DNA of 64,000 bases from Pedococcus bigeumensis (GTDB lineage Bacteria > Actinomycetota > Actinomycetes > Actinomycetales > Dermatophilaceae), in contig NZ_RCZM01000002.1 in the NCBI RefSeq assembly GCF_006438965.1, positions 372,001 to 436,000 of the forward strand. The letters are read 5' to 3'. Positions 45,505 through 54,484 of the stretch are shown here, piece after piece. Positions within the stretch are counted from its first letter, which is position 1, and every line of letters starts with the position of its first letter. The notes under the pieces were generated by a model, which worked only from the letters and a program-made list of their open reading frames with translations, was not told the origin of the DNA and did no database searches. The position numbers were made by a program, and so were the translations under genes.

Positions 45505-46437
45505 ATGGACAGCACAGCCCGCGCCATCGTCGTCGGAATCGACCTGTCTGGAACCAGTGACCAGGCCCTCGACTGGGCTGCCACGGAGGCGGCCCGAGTC
45601 GGTCGACCGTTGACGGTCCTGCACGCCTACGAGCCGGCTGCCTATCCGGCTGTGCGCGCCGGCGTTCCGGGCGGCACCGTCGTCACCGACCTTGACGAGA
45701 CCCTGAAGGACCTCGCCGTCCAGACCGTCTCCCATTGCGCAGACCGGTTGCGCCAGTCACACCCTGGTCTCGAGGTCCGTACCCTCACCACCCTCGGACC
45801 GGCCGGTGCCACCTTGGTCGACGCCTCCCGCGAGGCCGAGCTGGTCGTCGTTGGCGCCCACGGTCGAGGCGCGCTGAAAGGCCTGCTCTTCGGCTCCGTG
45901 TCGACCCATGTCTGCGCCCACTCCCACACACCCGTCATCGTGGTCCGCGAGGCCGCCTCCCGCTCGCTCACCGATGCCCGGGTAGTCGTCGGCGTGGACG
46001 GTTCCGAGACCTCGCAGGCGGCCCTCGCCTTCGCCTACGCCCAGGCTTCCTCCCGCGGACTGGGGCTGACGATCGTGCACACCTGGCAGCTCGACGGGGA
46101 CGAGGTGTCCGTGGCCTGGGGTGTCGACTGGGAAGAGCTCGGCGAACAGGAGCGCTCGGTCGTGGCCGAGGCGGTTGCCGGGTTCGGTGAGCGTTACCCC
46201 GACGTCGACGTACGTCGGCACGTCACCCAGGCGGACGCTGTCGAGGAGCTGCGTCGACTGAGCGAGAACGCGTGCCTGCTGGTGGTCGGGACTCATGGTC
46301 GCGGCACGGTCTCCGGGTGGTTCAAGGGGTCGGTGTCGCAGCCGCTGCTTCGCGCGGCGCACTGTCCCGTGGCTGTGGTCCATCCGTCGGGTGTCAACCA
46401 GACTCGGGCCTCCGGGGGCCGCGCAGTCCACGCCTGA
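45505..46437 (+). CDS. Tandem universal stress protein (two USP domains)
   Basis: A 310-residue protein of two USP domains (about 1-145 and 155-300), each with the ATP-binding loop G-x2-G-x9-G-S: VVVGAHGRGALKGLLFGSVS and VVGTHGRGTVSGWFKGSVS. Similar tandem USPs are among the strongest DosR-induced genes of mycobacteria during hypoxia. Here a DosR-type box lies 63 bp before the start, supporting the same control. A GxG loop near each N-terminus (VVGIDLSGTS, VVGVDGSETS) is typical. Role: ATP-dependent stress signalling, unknown partner. Confidence 0.93.
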   Translation: MDSTARAIVVGIDLSGTSDQALDWAATEAARVGRPLTVLHAYEPAAYPAVRAGVPGGTVVTDLDETLKDLAVQTVSHCADRLRQSHPGLEVRTLTTLGPAGATLVDASREAELVVVGAHGRGALKGLLFGSVSTHVCAHSHTPVIVVREAASRSLTDARVVVGVDGSETSQAALAFAYAQASSRGLGLTIVHTWQLDGDEVSVAWGVDWEELGEQERSVVAEAVAGFGERYPDVDVRRHVTQADAVEELRRLSENACLLVVGTHGRGTVSGWFKGSVSQPLLRAAHCPVAVVHPSGVNQTRASGGRAVHA

Positions 46438-46516
46438 AGGCGGACGCCCCCGACACGCTGCTCGGGCCTTCGTGCAGCAGCGTCCTGCGGGGGGCACGGT
46501 CACCTACGCTGCGGGA

Positions 46517-46924
46517 ATGGCGGTCAACCGAAGTCGCCGGGCCGTCGCCGCCCGCCGCCGCAAGCGACGGATGGACCGTGTCGAGCACGACCTCAGCGAC
46601 GAGCAGTGGTCGGCGCTGAAGAAGGCGTGGGGCGGGTGCGCTTACTGCGGCGCGACCGACAAGCCGCTGCAACGGGACTGCGTGCTGGCCCTTTCTCGCG
46701 GCGGGCGCTACACACTCGACAACATCGCGCCCGCCTGCCCAGCGTGCAACGCCAGCAAGTGCAACGACGAGGTCACCGGCTGGCTGCGGCGCAAACGGCT
46801 GGACGAGCGTGCCTTCCTCGAGCGGCACGTCGAGATCAAGACAGCGCTCGCGGCGAGATTCGCTTCGGAAGCCGACCTCGAGCCGGCCCCGACCGAGGCC
46901 GTCGCTGTTCTCCCCCGACCCTGA
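46517..46924 (+). CDS. HNH endonuclease-like protein with His-to-Cys change
   Basis: A 135-residue HNH/McrA-like domain. The zinc pairs CAYC (41-44) and CPAC (74-77) are intact. The catalytic centre, normally D-H-V-x-P-L-S-x-G-G, reads RDCVLALSRGG: the first histidine is Cys 55. The second N (Asn 69) and NASK are present. So cleavage may be lost or altered. TACGCT at 46505-46510 ends 6 nt before ATG 46517 (leaderless). It follows the USP gene by 79 bp. A stand-alone nuclease with no methylase nearby; function unknown. Confidence 0.82.
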   Translation: MAVNRSRRAVAARRRKRRMDRVEHDLSDEQWSALKKAWGGCAYCGATDKPLQRDCVLALSRGGRYTLDNIAPACPACNASKCNDEVTGWLRRKRLDERAFLERHVEIKTALAARFASEADLEPAPTEAVAVLPRP

Positions 46925-46946
46925 CCACGCGTGGTTGGCGAACCGG

Positions 46947-49214
46947 TCAGCCGACGATGCGGTCGAGGGTCAGCGGCAGGTCGGTGACCCGTCTTCCGGT
47001 GGCGTGCCTGATCGCGTTGGCGACAGCGGCACCGACTCCGACGATGCCCACCTCCCCCGCACCGAGGATGCCAAGCGGCATCTGGGGGTCGGGGTCGTCG
47101 AGCGTGTGCACGTCCAGGTGGGGCACGTCCGCGTGCACGGGCACGTGGTACTCGGCAAGGCTCGGGTTCATGATCCGGGCGGTGCGGGTGTCGATCAGGG
47201 TCTCCTCCCCCATCGCCATCCCCAGGCCCATCACGATGCCGCCGCGCAGCTGGCTGTGCGTCGTCTTCGGATTGACCACCCGACCCACGTCAAAGACGCT
47301 GAGCCACCGACGAATTCGCAGCTCTCCGGTGTCGGCGTCGACCCGGACCTCGCAGTAGTGGGCACCGGTTGCTGCCTTCATCCACCGCCTGCTGTCCATC
47401 ACCATCTTGGACAGGAACCGCACCTGCCCCCACATGGCCTTCGGGCCGGTGTCGGCACCTACCTCGACCGTGAGCGACTGCTCCCCCGCGCGGGTCAGGA
47501 CCTCGGCTGGGTCTGAGCCGTCCGGCATACCTGACTTGGACGCCAGCGCGTCCAGCCGCTTCCGCATCGCCTGGCAGGCCTTCTCGATCGAGGCGGCCAG
47601 GCTCGCGGTCTGGCCGGAGCCACCCGCGCCCGGGCCCATGGGCAGGTCGGAGTCGCCGTAGAGCGCGCTGACCCGCTCCAGCGGCACGCCCAGGCAGTCG
47701 GCGACCATCTGGCCCACGACCGTGGCCGTCCCCATGCCCATCTCGTGGAAGGCGCACGCCAGGGTGGCACTCCCCGTGGCGTCGACGGTGAGCTGGACGT
47801 TGGCGACGAACTCCCACGCCGGGTGGATCGCTGCCGCCACGCCCCAGCCCACGAGGTCCTTGCCGTCTCGGGTGCCGGGCGCGGGACGGTCGGCCCAGCC
47901 GAAGAGGTCGCGCCCCTGTTCGAGTGCCTGGGCCAGCCTGCGGTGGGAGTACCGCGTGCCGTGGACGGGGCTCTTGTCGACCGGCTGGTTGAGCAGTCGC
48001 AGCTCGACCGGGTCGAGACCCAGCTCGATGGCGAGCTCGTCCACGGCCGACTCCACGGCGAAGCTGCCCTGTGCTTCGCCGGGTGCCCGCATCGCGGTGT
48101 TGGTCATCAGGTCGAGCTCGACGATCTTCTGTTCGGCCAGGATCGTCGCGGCGTCGTAGAGGTCGAGGCTGCAGGAGATGATCTGGTCCGCCTCGCCCCC
48201 GACCCTGCCCTTGCGTGACGTGGCCTGGTGGATCAGGGCCTCCATCTGCCCTGTGCGGGAGGCGCCGATCGCCACCCGCTGCCTGGTCGGGGTGCGGCCA
48301 CCCACCGTCCGGTAGACGCCCTCGCGGGTCAGCGCGAGCCGCACCGGCCGCTGCGCCACCTGGGCAGCCATGCAGGTGATCAGCGTGGCGGCCCACACCT
48401 TTGACTTGCCGCCGAACCCCCCACCGACGTACTTCGAGACGACGTGCACGTCACTGGCCGGCACGTCGAACCGTTTCGCAAGGAACTTCTGGGTCCAGTC
48501 GATGTTCTGGCAGCCCTCGTAGACCGTCAGCTTCTTGCCGTCCCAGACGGCGGTCGTGGCATGTGGTTCGAGGGCGTTGTGGTTGTGCTGCGGGGTGGTG
48601 AAGCTGAGATCCACCTGCACCGGCGCCTTCGTGTATGCCGCGCGGGCATCACCGCGCTTACCTCCCGTCGGGGGTAGCACCGGCATCGACCTCACCGCCT
48701 TGGCGGTGGGCAGCTCTGCCTCGAAATCGGCTGTGGGCGTGATGGTTTCGTAGTCGACCCGGACGAGGGAGGCGGCGTACTGGGCCGACTCGAGGGTCTC
48801 GGCCACGACCGCGGCCACCGGCTGGCCGTCGACGTGGACCTCGTCGGTGTTGAGGAACGCGATCGAGCTCCCTGCCGCCATCGTCGACAGGTCCATCGGG
48901 TTCATCCGGGTCGGCGGTGGCGTGAGACGCGGCGCATTGAGGTGGGTGAGCACGAGCACCACGCCGGGGTGCGCCTCAGCCTGGGCGACGTCGATGGACC
49001 TGATCCGGCCGCGGGCGATCGGGGCGTGGACGAGGACGGCGTGGGTCAGCCCCGGGATGGGGTACTCCGCCGAGAACCGTGCGGTGCCAGTCGTCTTCGC
49101 AAGCCCGTCAACCCGGTCGACCGCTCTGCCGATGGCGGGGCCGGTCCGGCCCGGGCCCGCGTCAGCCTCTGGCGGAGCAGATGGCCGCGCGGTCCGTTCG
49201 GGTGCCAGCGTCAT
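46947..49214 (-). CDS. Molybdenum hydroxylase large subunit (xanthine dehydrogenase family, PaoC-like)
   Basis: A 755-residue molybdopterin subunit. Cofactor motifs: VGGGFGGKSKVWAATLITC, MRAPGEAQGSFAVESAVDEL, GPGAGGSGQTASLA, and the C-terminal GAGEVGIVGVGAAVANAIRH with the catalytic Glu. It is last of three genes in the order 2Fe-2S, FAD, Mo subunit, the same as E. coli paoABC (periplasmic aldehyde oxidase). Length and the bound 4Fe-4S in the FAD subunit fit that group. No Tat signal is apparent here, so a cytosolic location is likely. Overlaps the FAD-subunit gene by 4 bp. No dedicated maturation gene lies nearby. Confidence 0.9.
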   Translation of the reverse strand: MTLAPERTARPSAPPEADAGPGRTGPAIGRAVDRVDGLAKTTGTARFSAEYPIPGLTHAVLVHAPIARGRIRSIDVAQAEAHPGVVLVLTHLNAPRLTPPPTRMNPMDLSTMAAGSSIAFLNTDEVHVDGQPVAAVVAETLESAQYAASLVRVDYETITPTADFEAELPTAKAVRSMPVLPPTGGKRGDARAAYTKAPVQVDLSFTTPQHNHNALEPHATTAVWDGKKLTVYEGCQNIDWTQKFLAKRFDVPASDVHVVSKYVGGGFGGKSKVWAATLITCMAAQVAQRPVRLALTREGVYRTVGGRTPTRQRVAIGASRTGQMEALIHQATSRKGRVGGEADQIISCSLDLYDAATILAEQKIVELDLMTNTAMRAPGEAQGSFAVESAVDELAIELGLDPVELRLLNQPVDKSPVHGTRYSHRRLAQALEQGRDLFGWADRPAPGTRDGKDLVGWGVAAAIHPAWEFVANVQLTVDATGSATLACAFHEMGMGTATVVGQMVADCLGVPLERVSALYGDSDLPMGPGAGGSGQTASLAASIEKACQAMRKRLDALASKSGMPDGSDPAEVLTRAGEQSLTVEVGADTGPKAMWGQVRFLSKMVMDSRRWMKAATGAHYCEVRVDADTGELRIRRWLSVFDVGRVVNPKTTHSQLRGGIVMGLGMAMGEETLIDTRTARIMNPSLAEYHVPVHADVPHLDVHTLDDPDPQMPLGILGAGEVGIVGVGAAVANAIRHATGRRVTDLPLTLDRIVG

Positions 49215-50206
49215 GCCGCGCCTCCTTCGTCGCGCAGTCGCCTGAGCGTGGCCGTGATCGTGCGGACTGCCAGCTCGATCTTGAACTCGGTGCTCGGTGT
49301 ACCGACCGCCTGGGCCAGCTCGGCACGAGCAGCGGCAGCGAACTCTTCGTCGGTGGCCGGCCGTCCCGCCAGGTACTGCTCGAGAGTCGTTGCCCGCCAG
49401 GGCTTGTGGGCCACTCCCCCGAGCGCCACGCGCGCCTGCGAGACGGTGCCGTTGGTGACCTCCAGGGCGGCTGCCACGGAGACCAGCGCAAAGGCGTAGG
49501 AGGCGCGGTCGCGCACCTTGCGGTAGCGAGAGCTGGCGGCCAACGGTTCGGCGGGGAGGGTGACCGCCGTGACGAGCTCGTCCGCGGCAAGGGTGGTGTC
49601 AAGGTGTGGCGACTCCCCCGGGAGCCGGTGGAAGTCCTGGATGGGGATCCTCCGCGTGCCTGTTCGGCTGGCCACCTCGACCTCGGCGTCCAGCATGACC
49701 AGGGCGACGGCCAGGTCGGAAGGATGGACCGCGACGCAGTGCTCGCTGGCTCCGAGGATGGCGCCCATCCGGTTGTGACCCGCGACGGCACCGCAGCCCG
49801 ACCCCAGGTCACGCTTGTTGCAGGCCGCGGCGGCGTCGTAGAAATAGAGACACCGGGTGCGCTGCAGGAGGTTTCCGCCGACCGTCGCCATGTTGCGGAT
49901 CTGGCCAGAGGCGCCCATCAGGACCGCCTGCGCGAGCACCGGATAGCGTTGGCGCACAGCCAGGTTGGCTGCCAGGTCGGTGTTCCGGACAGCGGCGCCG
50001 ATCCGCAGGCCACCCGCCGGTGTCTCGGTGATCTCGGCCAGCGGGAGGCGGGTGACGTCGACCAGGACCTCCGGCGTCTCGATCCCCTCACGCATCAGGT
50101 CCACCAGGTTCGTCCCGCCACCGAGGAACTTCGCACCCGGCAGGTCCACGATCGCAGCGAGGGCCTCGTCGATGCTGGCCGGCACGGCATACGAGATCGG
50201 CTTCAT
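49211..50206 (-). CDS. Molybdenum hydroxylase FAD subunit (PaoB-like)
   Basis: A 331-residue FAD-binding subunit. FAD loops: AKFLGGGTNLVDLMREG (near 26-42) and ATVGGNLLQRTRCLYF. Four cysteines (119, 129, 138, 157) in the region TRCLYFYDAAAACNKRD and SGCGA match the extra 4Fe-4S cluster of PaoB-type subunits, absent from ordinary xanthine dehydrogenases. Its ATG overlaps the iron-sulfur gene (ATGA at 50203-50206). It passes electrons from the Mo centre via 2Fe-2S clusters to FAD and then an acceptor. Confidence 0.9.
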   Translation of the reverse strand: MKPISYAVPASIDEALAAIVDLPGAKFLGGGTNLVDLMREGIETPEVLVDVTRLPLAEITETPAGGLRIGAAVRNTDLAANLAVRQRYPVLAQAVLMGASGQIRNMATVGGNLLQRTRCLYFYDAAAACNKRDLGSGCGAVAGHNRMGAILGASEHCVAVHPSDLAVALVMLDAEVEVASRTGTRRIPIQDFHRLPGESPHLDTTLAADELVTAVTLPAEPLAASSRYRKVRDRASYAFALVSVAAALEVTNGTVSQARVALGGVAHKPWRATTLEQYLAGRPATDEEFAAAARAELAQAVGTPSTEFKIELAVRTITATLRRLRDEGGAA

Positions 50207-50742
50207 CGGTGACTTCCCGTGGTGTCGGCGTACGACTCGATCGCGTCCGCGATGCCGTTGTAGGCGCCGCACCGGCACAGGTTCCCGCTCATGCGCTCGC
50301 GCACCTCGACGTTGGAGCGGCCGGGTGCCGCCCCCATGCTCTCCGAGACCGCGCTGGGCACCCCCTCGTCAAGCTCGCGGAGCATGCCCAGGGCCGAGCA
50401 GATCTGACCGGACGTGCAGTAGCCGCACTGGAAGCCGTCGGCGCCGATGAACGCCCGCTGCAGGTCGTGCGGCTCGTCGGGCGTGCCCACCCCCTCGATG
50501 GTGGTGACGTCCCGGCCTTCCACCTGGACCGCCAGGGTGAGGCAGGCCAGCACGCGCCGCCCGTCGACCAGGACGGTGCAGACACCGCAGGCGCCCTGGT
50601 TGCACCCCTTCTTGGTCCCCGACAGGTCGAGGTGCTCACGCAGGAGATCCAGCAGGCTGACCCCAGCGTCCACCTCGACCGCGGTCGGTGCTCCGTTGAG
50701 GCTGAAGCGGAGCTCTGGAGTGGTGCGGGGCTGCACGGGCAC
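50203..50742 (-). CDS. Molybdenum hydroxylase 2Fe-2S subunit
   Basis: A 179-residue iron-sulfur subunit. Plant-type cluster: KGCNQGACGVCTVLVDGRR plus a later C; second cluster: QCGYCTSGQI and NLCRCGAYNGI. GTG 50742 has an AAGGAAGGGAG stretch 8 nt upstream, a strong RBS. It opens the three-gene operon 2Fe-2S-FAD-Mo. No twin-arginine leader is seen, unlike E. coli PaoA. Acceptable substrates are aldehydes or N-heterocycles; not decidable from sequence. Confidence 0.93.
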   Translation of the reverse strand: MPVQPRTTPELRFSLNGAPTAVEVDAGVSLLDLLREHLDLSGTKKGCNQGACGVCTVLVDGRRVLACLTLAVQVEGRDVTTIEGVGTPDEPHDLQRAFIGADGFQCGYCTSGQICSALGMLRELDEGVPSAVSESMGAAPGRSNVEVRERMSGNLCRCGAYNGIADAIESYADTTGSHR

Positions 50743-50957
50743 GGGCGTCTCCCTTCCTTTTCCGGAGACTAGTCCAGCGAGGACCCGCCTGCCGGTCGCG
50801 TGGCCGTCCGGAGGATTGACGGACGTTCACCGGCAGAGGTCCCCCACCTGGACGGCTCTGCTGCGCAAGAATGAGCCATGTCCTCACGGCCGGACGACCG
50901 GCGCCACGAGCCGATGCCGCCTCGCCGGCTCGCCGCGTCCGAGCCCAGCGAGGCCAG

Positions 50958-53051
50958 GTGACCACCACTTTCGGCTTCCTCCACCGGTGGTCGGTCGCCG
51001 CCACCCTGGTGCTCATCGGCGTCTTCGTGCTCGGGGCAACCGCCGTGCGCTTCGCTCCGCCCGGGTCGTCGGTGGCTGTCTGGTGGCCGGCGGCAGGCCT
51101 CGGAGTGGCGTTCCTGCTCGCGACCGGCCCCGACCGGCGGCGCGCCCTGATCGTGGTCGCCGGCGTGGTGGTGTTCAGCGGCGCAGCGAACCTGTACGGC
51201 GGCAGGCCGCCGTTCACGGCCGCGTGCTTCGGCGTGGCCAACGCCACCGAGGCCCTGGTCGTCTGGTGGCTGATGACCCGCGGAGGGCGTCGCCCGCGCC
51301 TTGCGTCGCTGGAGGACCTCGGAAGGCTGCTGGTCGCCACCCTCGCGGGAGCCGTCGTCTTCGGGGTGCTCGCCGGTCTCACGGTGGCGTTCACCCTCCA
51401 CGGGACCTTCGTGCCCACGGCATACACCGTGGCGGCCTCCCACGCCGCCGCTGTCCTCACCATCGCGCCGCTGGGTGTGGCCGTCTCCACACGCAGGTCC
51501 GAACGCCGCCGCCTGGAGGACCTGTTCCAGTGGCTGGGACTCCTGGCTGTCGCCGTCTGGGTGTTCTGGTCCACCAACGGGCTGCCGCTCGCGTTCCTGC
51601 CCCTGCCCCTGCTCGTGTGGGGCGCGACCCGGCAGAGCCTGCGCACGCTCGCGGTACAGCTGTCCGGCCTGGGTGTGCTGGTCGTGGTCCTCACCAGCGA
51701 CGGTGGCGGACCCTTCGCCGCCGCGGGGCGATCAGGGGCCGTCGAGCCAGAGACCGTCGGGGCACTGACCCAGGCCTTCCTGGTCACAGCTGCGGTCACC
51801 GGCCTCGCGCTCGCAGTCGCGTCCACGCAGCGTCGGGACGCCCTCGCGGAGCTGTTCAGAGAGGCCGCCTTCACCCAGACAGTGCTGAACTCGGCCCCCG
51901 CGACGGCGATCATCGGCACCGACTCCTCCGGCACGATCACCTTGTTCAACCGGGGGGCGACGAACCTCCTGGGCTTCCCGCCCGAGGACGTGGTGGGCTC
52001 GATGAACTGGGTCGAGCTGCACGATCCCGCCGAGGTGGCTTGCCGGGCCGAGGAGCTGGGCCTGGATCCCGGCCCCGCAGTCCTCGTCCACGTGCTCGAG
52101 GACGCGGAGCGTACCGAGACCCGGGACTGGACCTGGGTCACCCGGGACGGACGCCACATGGTGGTCGACCTGACGACCAGCGCGATCGTCGACGAGGCAG
52201 GTGCGGTCACTGGTTACATCGGGGTCGCCGAGGACGTCACGGAGCGGCGCGTTGCCGCCGACGCCGTGCAGGCAGCCCTCGACCGCGAACGTCGGGCGGT
52301 CGAGGAGCTCACCGCGCTCGACCGGGCCAAGACCGACTTCCTGTCCTCCGTCAGCCATGAGCTGCGGACACCCTTGGCCAGCGTCCTCGGCTACACCGAG
52401 ATGCTGGAGGACGGCGCTGCCGGCGAGCTCTCGCAGAAGCAGCTCGACCTCGTGTCGCGCATCGATCGCAACGGGCGGCGCCTGCTCGCCCTGATCGAGG
52501 ACCTGTTGCTCAACTCACGCATCGAGTCCGGGCAGCTCCACCTGGCGCGCCGCCCGTGCGACCTCGCGGAGATCGTCGACCACGCCTGGGAGTCCACGGG
52601 CGCCCTCGTCCAGAAGCGCGAGCTCCACCTGCGTCGTGAGGTGTCGGGTGAACCCGTCCCGTTGGACGGTGACGCCACCGCCCTCGAGCGCGTCGTCACG
52701 AACCTGTTGTCCAACGCGGTGAAGTTCACCCCCGACGGGGGCGTCGTGACGCTGGCCCTCGGCAGGACCGAGGACGGCAACGGAGCAGGAATGGCTCGAC
52801 TGGTGGTGAGCGACAGCGGCTACGGGATCTCCGAGGAGGACCAACACCAGGTGTTCCGCCGCTTCTTCCGGTCCTCCGATGCCACCGACCGCGCCGTCCA
52901 GGGCACGGGACTGGGCCTGTCCATCGTCCAGGCGATCGTCGAGGGGCACGACGGCACCATCGACGTGGAGTCCACCCTGGGCGAGGGATCGACCTTCACC
53001 GTCCTCCTGCCACTGGCCACAGTCGCCGCACCGAGGTCGGGAACCGGCTGA
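50958..53051 (+). CDS. Orphan sensor histidine kinase with MASE1 and PAS domains
   Basis: About 697 residues. An N-terminal MASE1 membrane domain (about eight helices, starting LHRWSVAATLVLIG and the VAVWWPAAGLGVAFLL motif) spans about 1-290. A PAS domain (LNSAPATAIIGTDSSGTITL) follows at about 310-430, then HisKA with the phosphorylated His in SVSHELRTPLASVLGYTEML, and HATPase (NLLSNAVKFTPDGG; GTGLGLSIVQAI). No response regulator is adjacent. GTG 50958 was chosen as start: an in-frame ATG at 50871 gives an arginine/alanine-rich head with poor third-position GC. The signal is unknown. Confidence 0.9.
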   Translation: MTTTFGFLHRWSVAATLVLIGVFVLGATAVRFAPPGSSVAVWWPAAGLGVAFLLATGPDRRRALIVVAGVVVFSGAANLYGGRPPFTAACFGVANATEALVVWWLMTRGGRRPRLASLEDLGRLLVATLAGAVVFGVLAGLTVAFTLHGTFVPTAYTVAASHAAAVLTIAPLGVAVSTRRSERRRLEDLFQWLGLLAVAVWVFWSTNGLPLAFLPLPLLVWGATRQSLRTLAVQLSGLGVLVVVLTSDGGGPFAAAGRSGAVEPETVGALTQAFLVTAAVTGLALAVASTQRRDALAELFREAAFTQTVLNSAPATAIIGTDSSGTITLFNRGATNLLGFPPEDVVGSMNWVELHDPAEVACRAEELGLDPGPAVLVHVLEDAERTETRDWTWVTRDGRHMVVDLTTSAIVDEAGAVTGYIGVAEDVTERRVAADAVQAALDRERRAVEELTALDRAKTDFLSSVSHELRTPLASVLGYTEMLEDGAAGELSQKQLDLVSRIDRNGRRLLALIEDLLLNSRIESGQLHLARRPCDLAEIVDHAWESTGALVQKRELHLRREVSGEPVPLDGDATALERVVTNLLSNAVKFTPDGGVVTLALGRTEDGNGAGMARLVVSDSGYGISEEDQHQVFRRFFRSSDATDRAVQGTGLGLSIVQAIVEGHDGTIDVESTLGEGSTFTVLLPLATVAAPRSGTG

Positions 53052-53122
53052 GCGGAAGCCAGCTCCGTCCCGGGCGGTCAGGTGGGCGATGAGTCAGCGG
53101 CTCGGCGACGGTCTGATCCGGT

Positions 53123-53338
53123 ATGAACACATCGTTTCTCGCCGTGGTGGTGGCCGTCATCGGGGCCTTCGTGATCAGTGCAGTCTGGTATGCCGCGTGG
53201 GGACGTTCGCTGCCCCGGTTGCACCCGGCATACGCCGAGGGGGCGGCACGGCCGCCAGCGGCCCTGGCAGCGATCCACCTGGGCGACTGGCTGCTCAAGC
53301 TGCTCGCGATCTGCTCAGTCCTGTCAGTCTGGCCCTAG
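53123..53338 (+). CDS. Short membrane protein (DUF1761-like)
   Basis: 71 codons with two hydrophobic segments (FLAVVVAVIGAFVISAVWYA and ALAAIHLGDWLLKLLAICSV), typical of the start of DUF1761 proteins but only half as long. Both flanking GTATGCCG motifs (53189, 53227) fall inside it, encoding Trp-Tyr-Ala-Ala and Pro-Ala-Tyr. No RBS is obvious. It precedes the DUF1801 gene by 9 bp, so the two may be one operon. Function unknown. Confidence 0.62.
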   Translation: MNTSFLAVVVAVIGAFVISAVWYAAWGRSLPRLHPAYAEGAARPPAALAAIHLGDWLLKLLAICSVLSVWP

Positions 53339-53347
53339 GAGGCGGCC

Positions 53348-53764
53348 ATGTCCCGCGTGAAGTCCGGCGGAAAGAGCTACGAGGTCGAGCCGTTGGTGGA
53401 CACCTACATCGACGCGCTCCCACAGTGGCAACGCGAGCTGTGCCAACGGCTGCGCGACGTCGTGCACGCGGCCGACCCCGAGGTGCGGGAGACCATCAAG
53501 CGGCGGGTCCAGCCGTACTTCGTGCTCAACGGCAACATCTGTGCGCTGCTGGCCACGAAGGACCACGTCAACCTGTTCGTGTACGACGGTGCCGTCGTCG
53601 ACGACCCGCACGGCCTGGTGACCGCCGGCCACGACAACGCCACCGCGCGCACCATCGCGTTCTGGGAGGGCGATCCCGTCAACGAGCCCGCGCTGCTGGA
53701 GTTCCTGCGCCAGATCATCGCCAACAACCGGGCCGGCGGGTGGCGCAAGCTCAAGGAGCGCTGA
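53348..53764 (+). CDS. DUF1801 domain protein
   Basis: A 138-residue protein matching the DUF1801/YdhG-like fold: VDTYIDALPQWQRELCQRLR, VRETIKRRVQPYFVLNG, ICALLATKDHVNLFVYDGA and a closing AGGWRKLKER. Members are small cytosolic proteins, often linked to iron-sulfur or ferredoxin-like folds; function is unknown. AGGAGG lies 5 nt before ATG 53348. Single gene or second of a pair with the small membrane gene. Confidence 0.8.
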   Translation: MSRVKSGGKSYEVEPLVDTYIDALPQWQRELCQRLRDVVHAADPEVRETIKRRVQPYFVLNGNICALLATKDHVNLFVYDGAVVDDPHGLVTAGHDNATARTIAFWEGDPVNEPALLEFLRQIIANNRAGGWRKLKER

Positions 53765-53802
53765 GACCGTCGCGACGCTGGGCACTGTGCGTCCTCGATG
53801 TC

Positions 53803-53816
53803 GGGACCTTGGACCC
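53803..53816 (+). promoter_or_regulatory. DosR/DevR-like box before doxX
   Basis: GGGACCTTGGACCC, 84 bp before ATG 53901. The surrounding 53797-53819 is identical to the box region before the PPOX gene (38687-38709, opposite strand). Confidence 0.8.
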
Positions 53817-53900
53817 TGATACGAGGTGACGGGGCGGCTGCAGAGTGGCGTTGTCAGCGCACCGCAGTCAGCGGCGAGCGACCCAGCTGGGAGAGTCACC

Positions 53901-54473
53901 ATGAGCACCATCGTCCGATCGCACACCGATCAGGAGAGCGGCACCACGAGTCAACCGCAGGTGGCCACCTCTGGCGCGACTGGCGCCTCGAGAGCCCTCC
54001 CCTACGTCCTGGGCGCCATCCGCCTCAGCCTCGGCTGGGTCTTCCTCTGGGCCTTCCTGGACAAGGTCTTCGGACTGGGTCACGGGACCCCCAGCAAGGG
54101 TGCCTGGATCAACGGCGGACACCCGACCATGGGCTTTCTCAAGAATGCAGCGGCCGGCCCGTTCGCCGACTTCTACCACGGCATCGCTGGCGCGGCGTGG
54201 GCTGACTCCTTGTTCATGCTCGGCCTGCTCGGCATCGGCGTCGCCCTCATCGCCGGCGTCGCCATGCGGTTCGCAGCCTTCGCCGGTGCCCTGCTGCTCG
54301 TCCTGATGTGGACCGCGGTGCTGCCCCCCGAGAGCAACCTCTTCATGGATGACCACCTCATCTACGCCATGACCCTCGTGGCGCTCATGCTGCTCGGCGC
54401 CGGCAAGTACCTCGGCTTCGGCCAGCGGTGGGAGCGGCTCTCGATCGTGCGCCGCTACGCCTTCCTGCGCTGA
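53901..54473 (+). CDS. DoxX-family membrane protein, putative DevR target
   Basis: A 190-residue protein with four membrane helices (PYVLGAIRLSLGWVFLWAFL, SLFMLGLLGIGVALIAGVAM, FAGALLLVLMWTAVLPPESN, LIYAMTLVALMLLGAGKYLG). DoxX proteins are quinone-linked or thiosulfate/redox-associated subunits in some species; here the role is unknown. GGGAGAG precedes ATG 53901. The DosR-type box 84 bp upstream suggests induction by low oxygen or NO. A hairpin terminator follows at 54485. Confidence 0.87.
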   Translation: MSTIVRSHTDQESGTTSQPQVATSGATGASRALPYVLGAIRLSLGWVFLWAFLDKVFGLGHGTPSKGAWINGGHPTMGFLKNAAAGPFADFYHGIAGAAWADSLFMLGLLGIGVALIAGVAMRFAAFAGALLLVLMWTAVLPPESNLFMDDHLIYAMTLVALMLLGAGKYLGFGQRWERLSIVRRYAFLR

Positions 54474-54484
54474 ACCCAGCTCCC

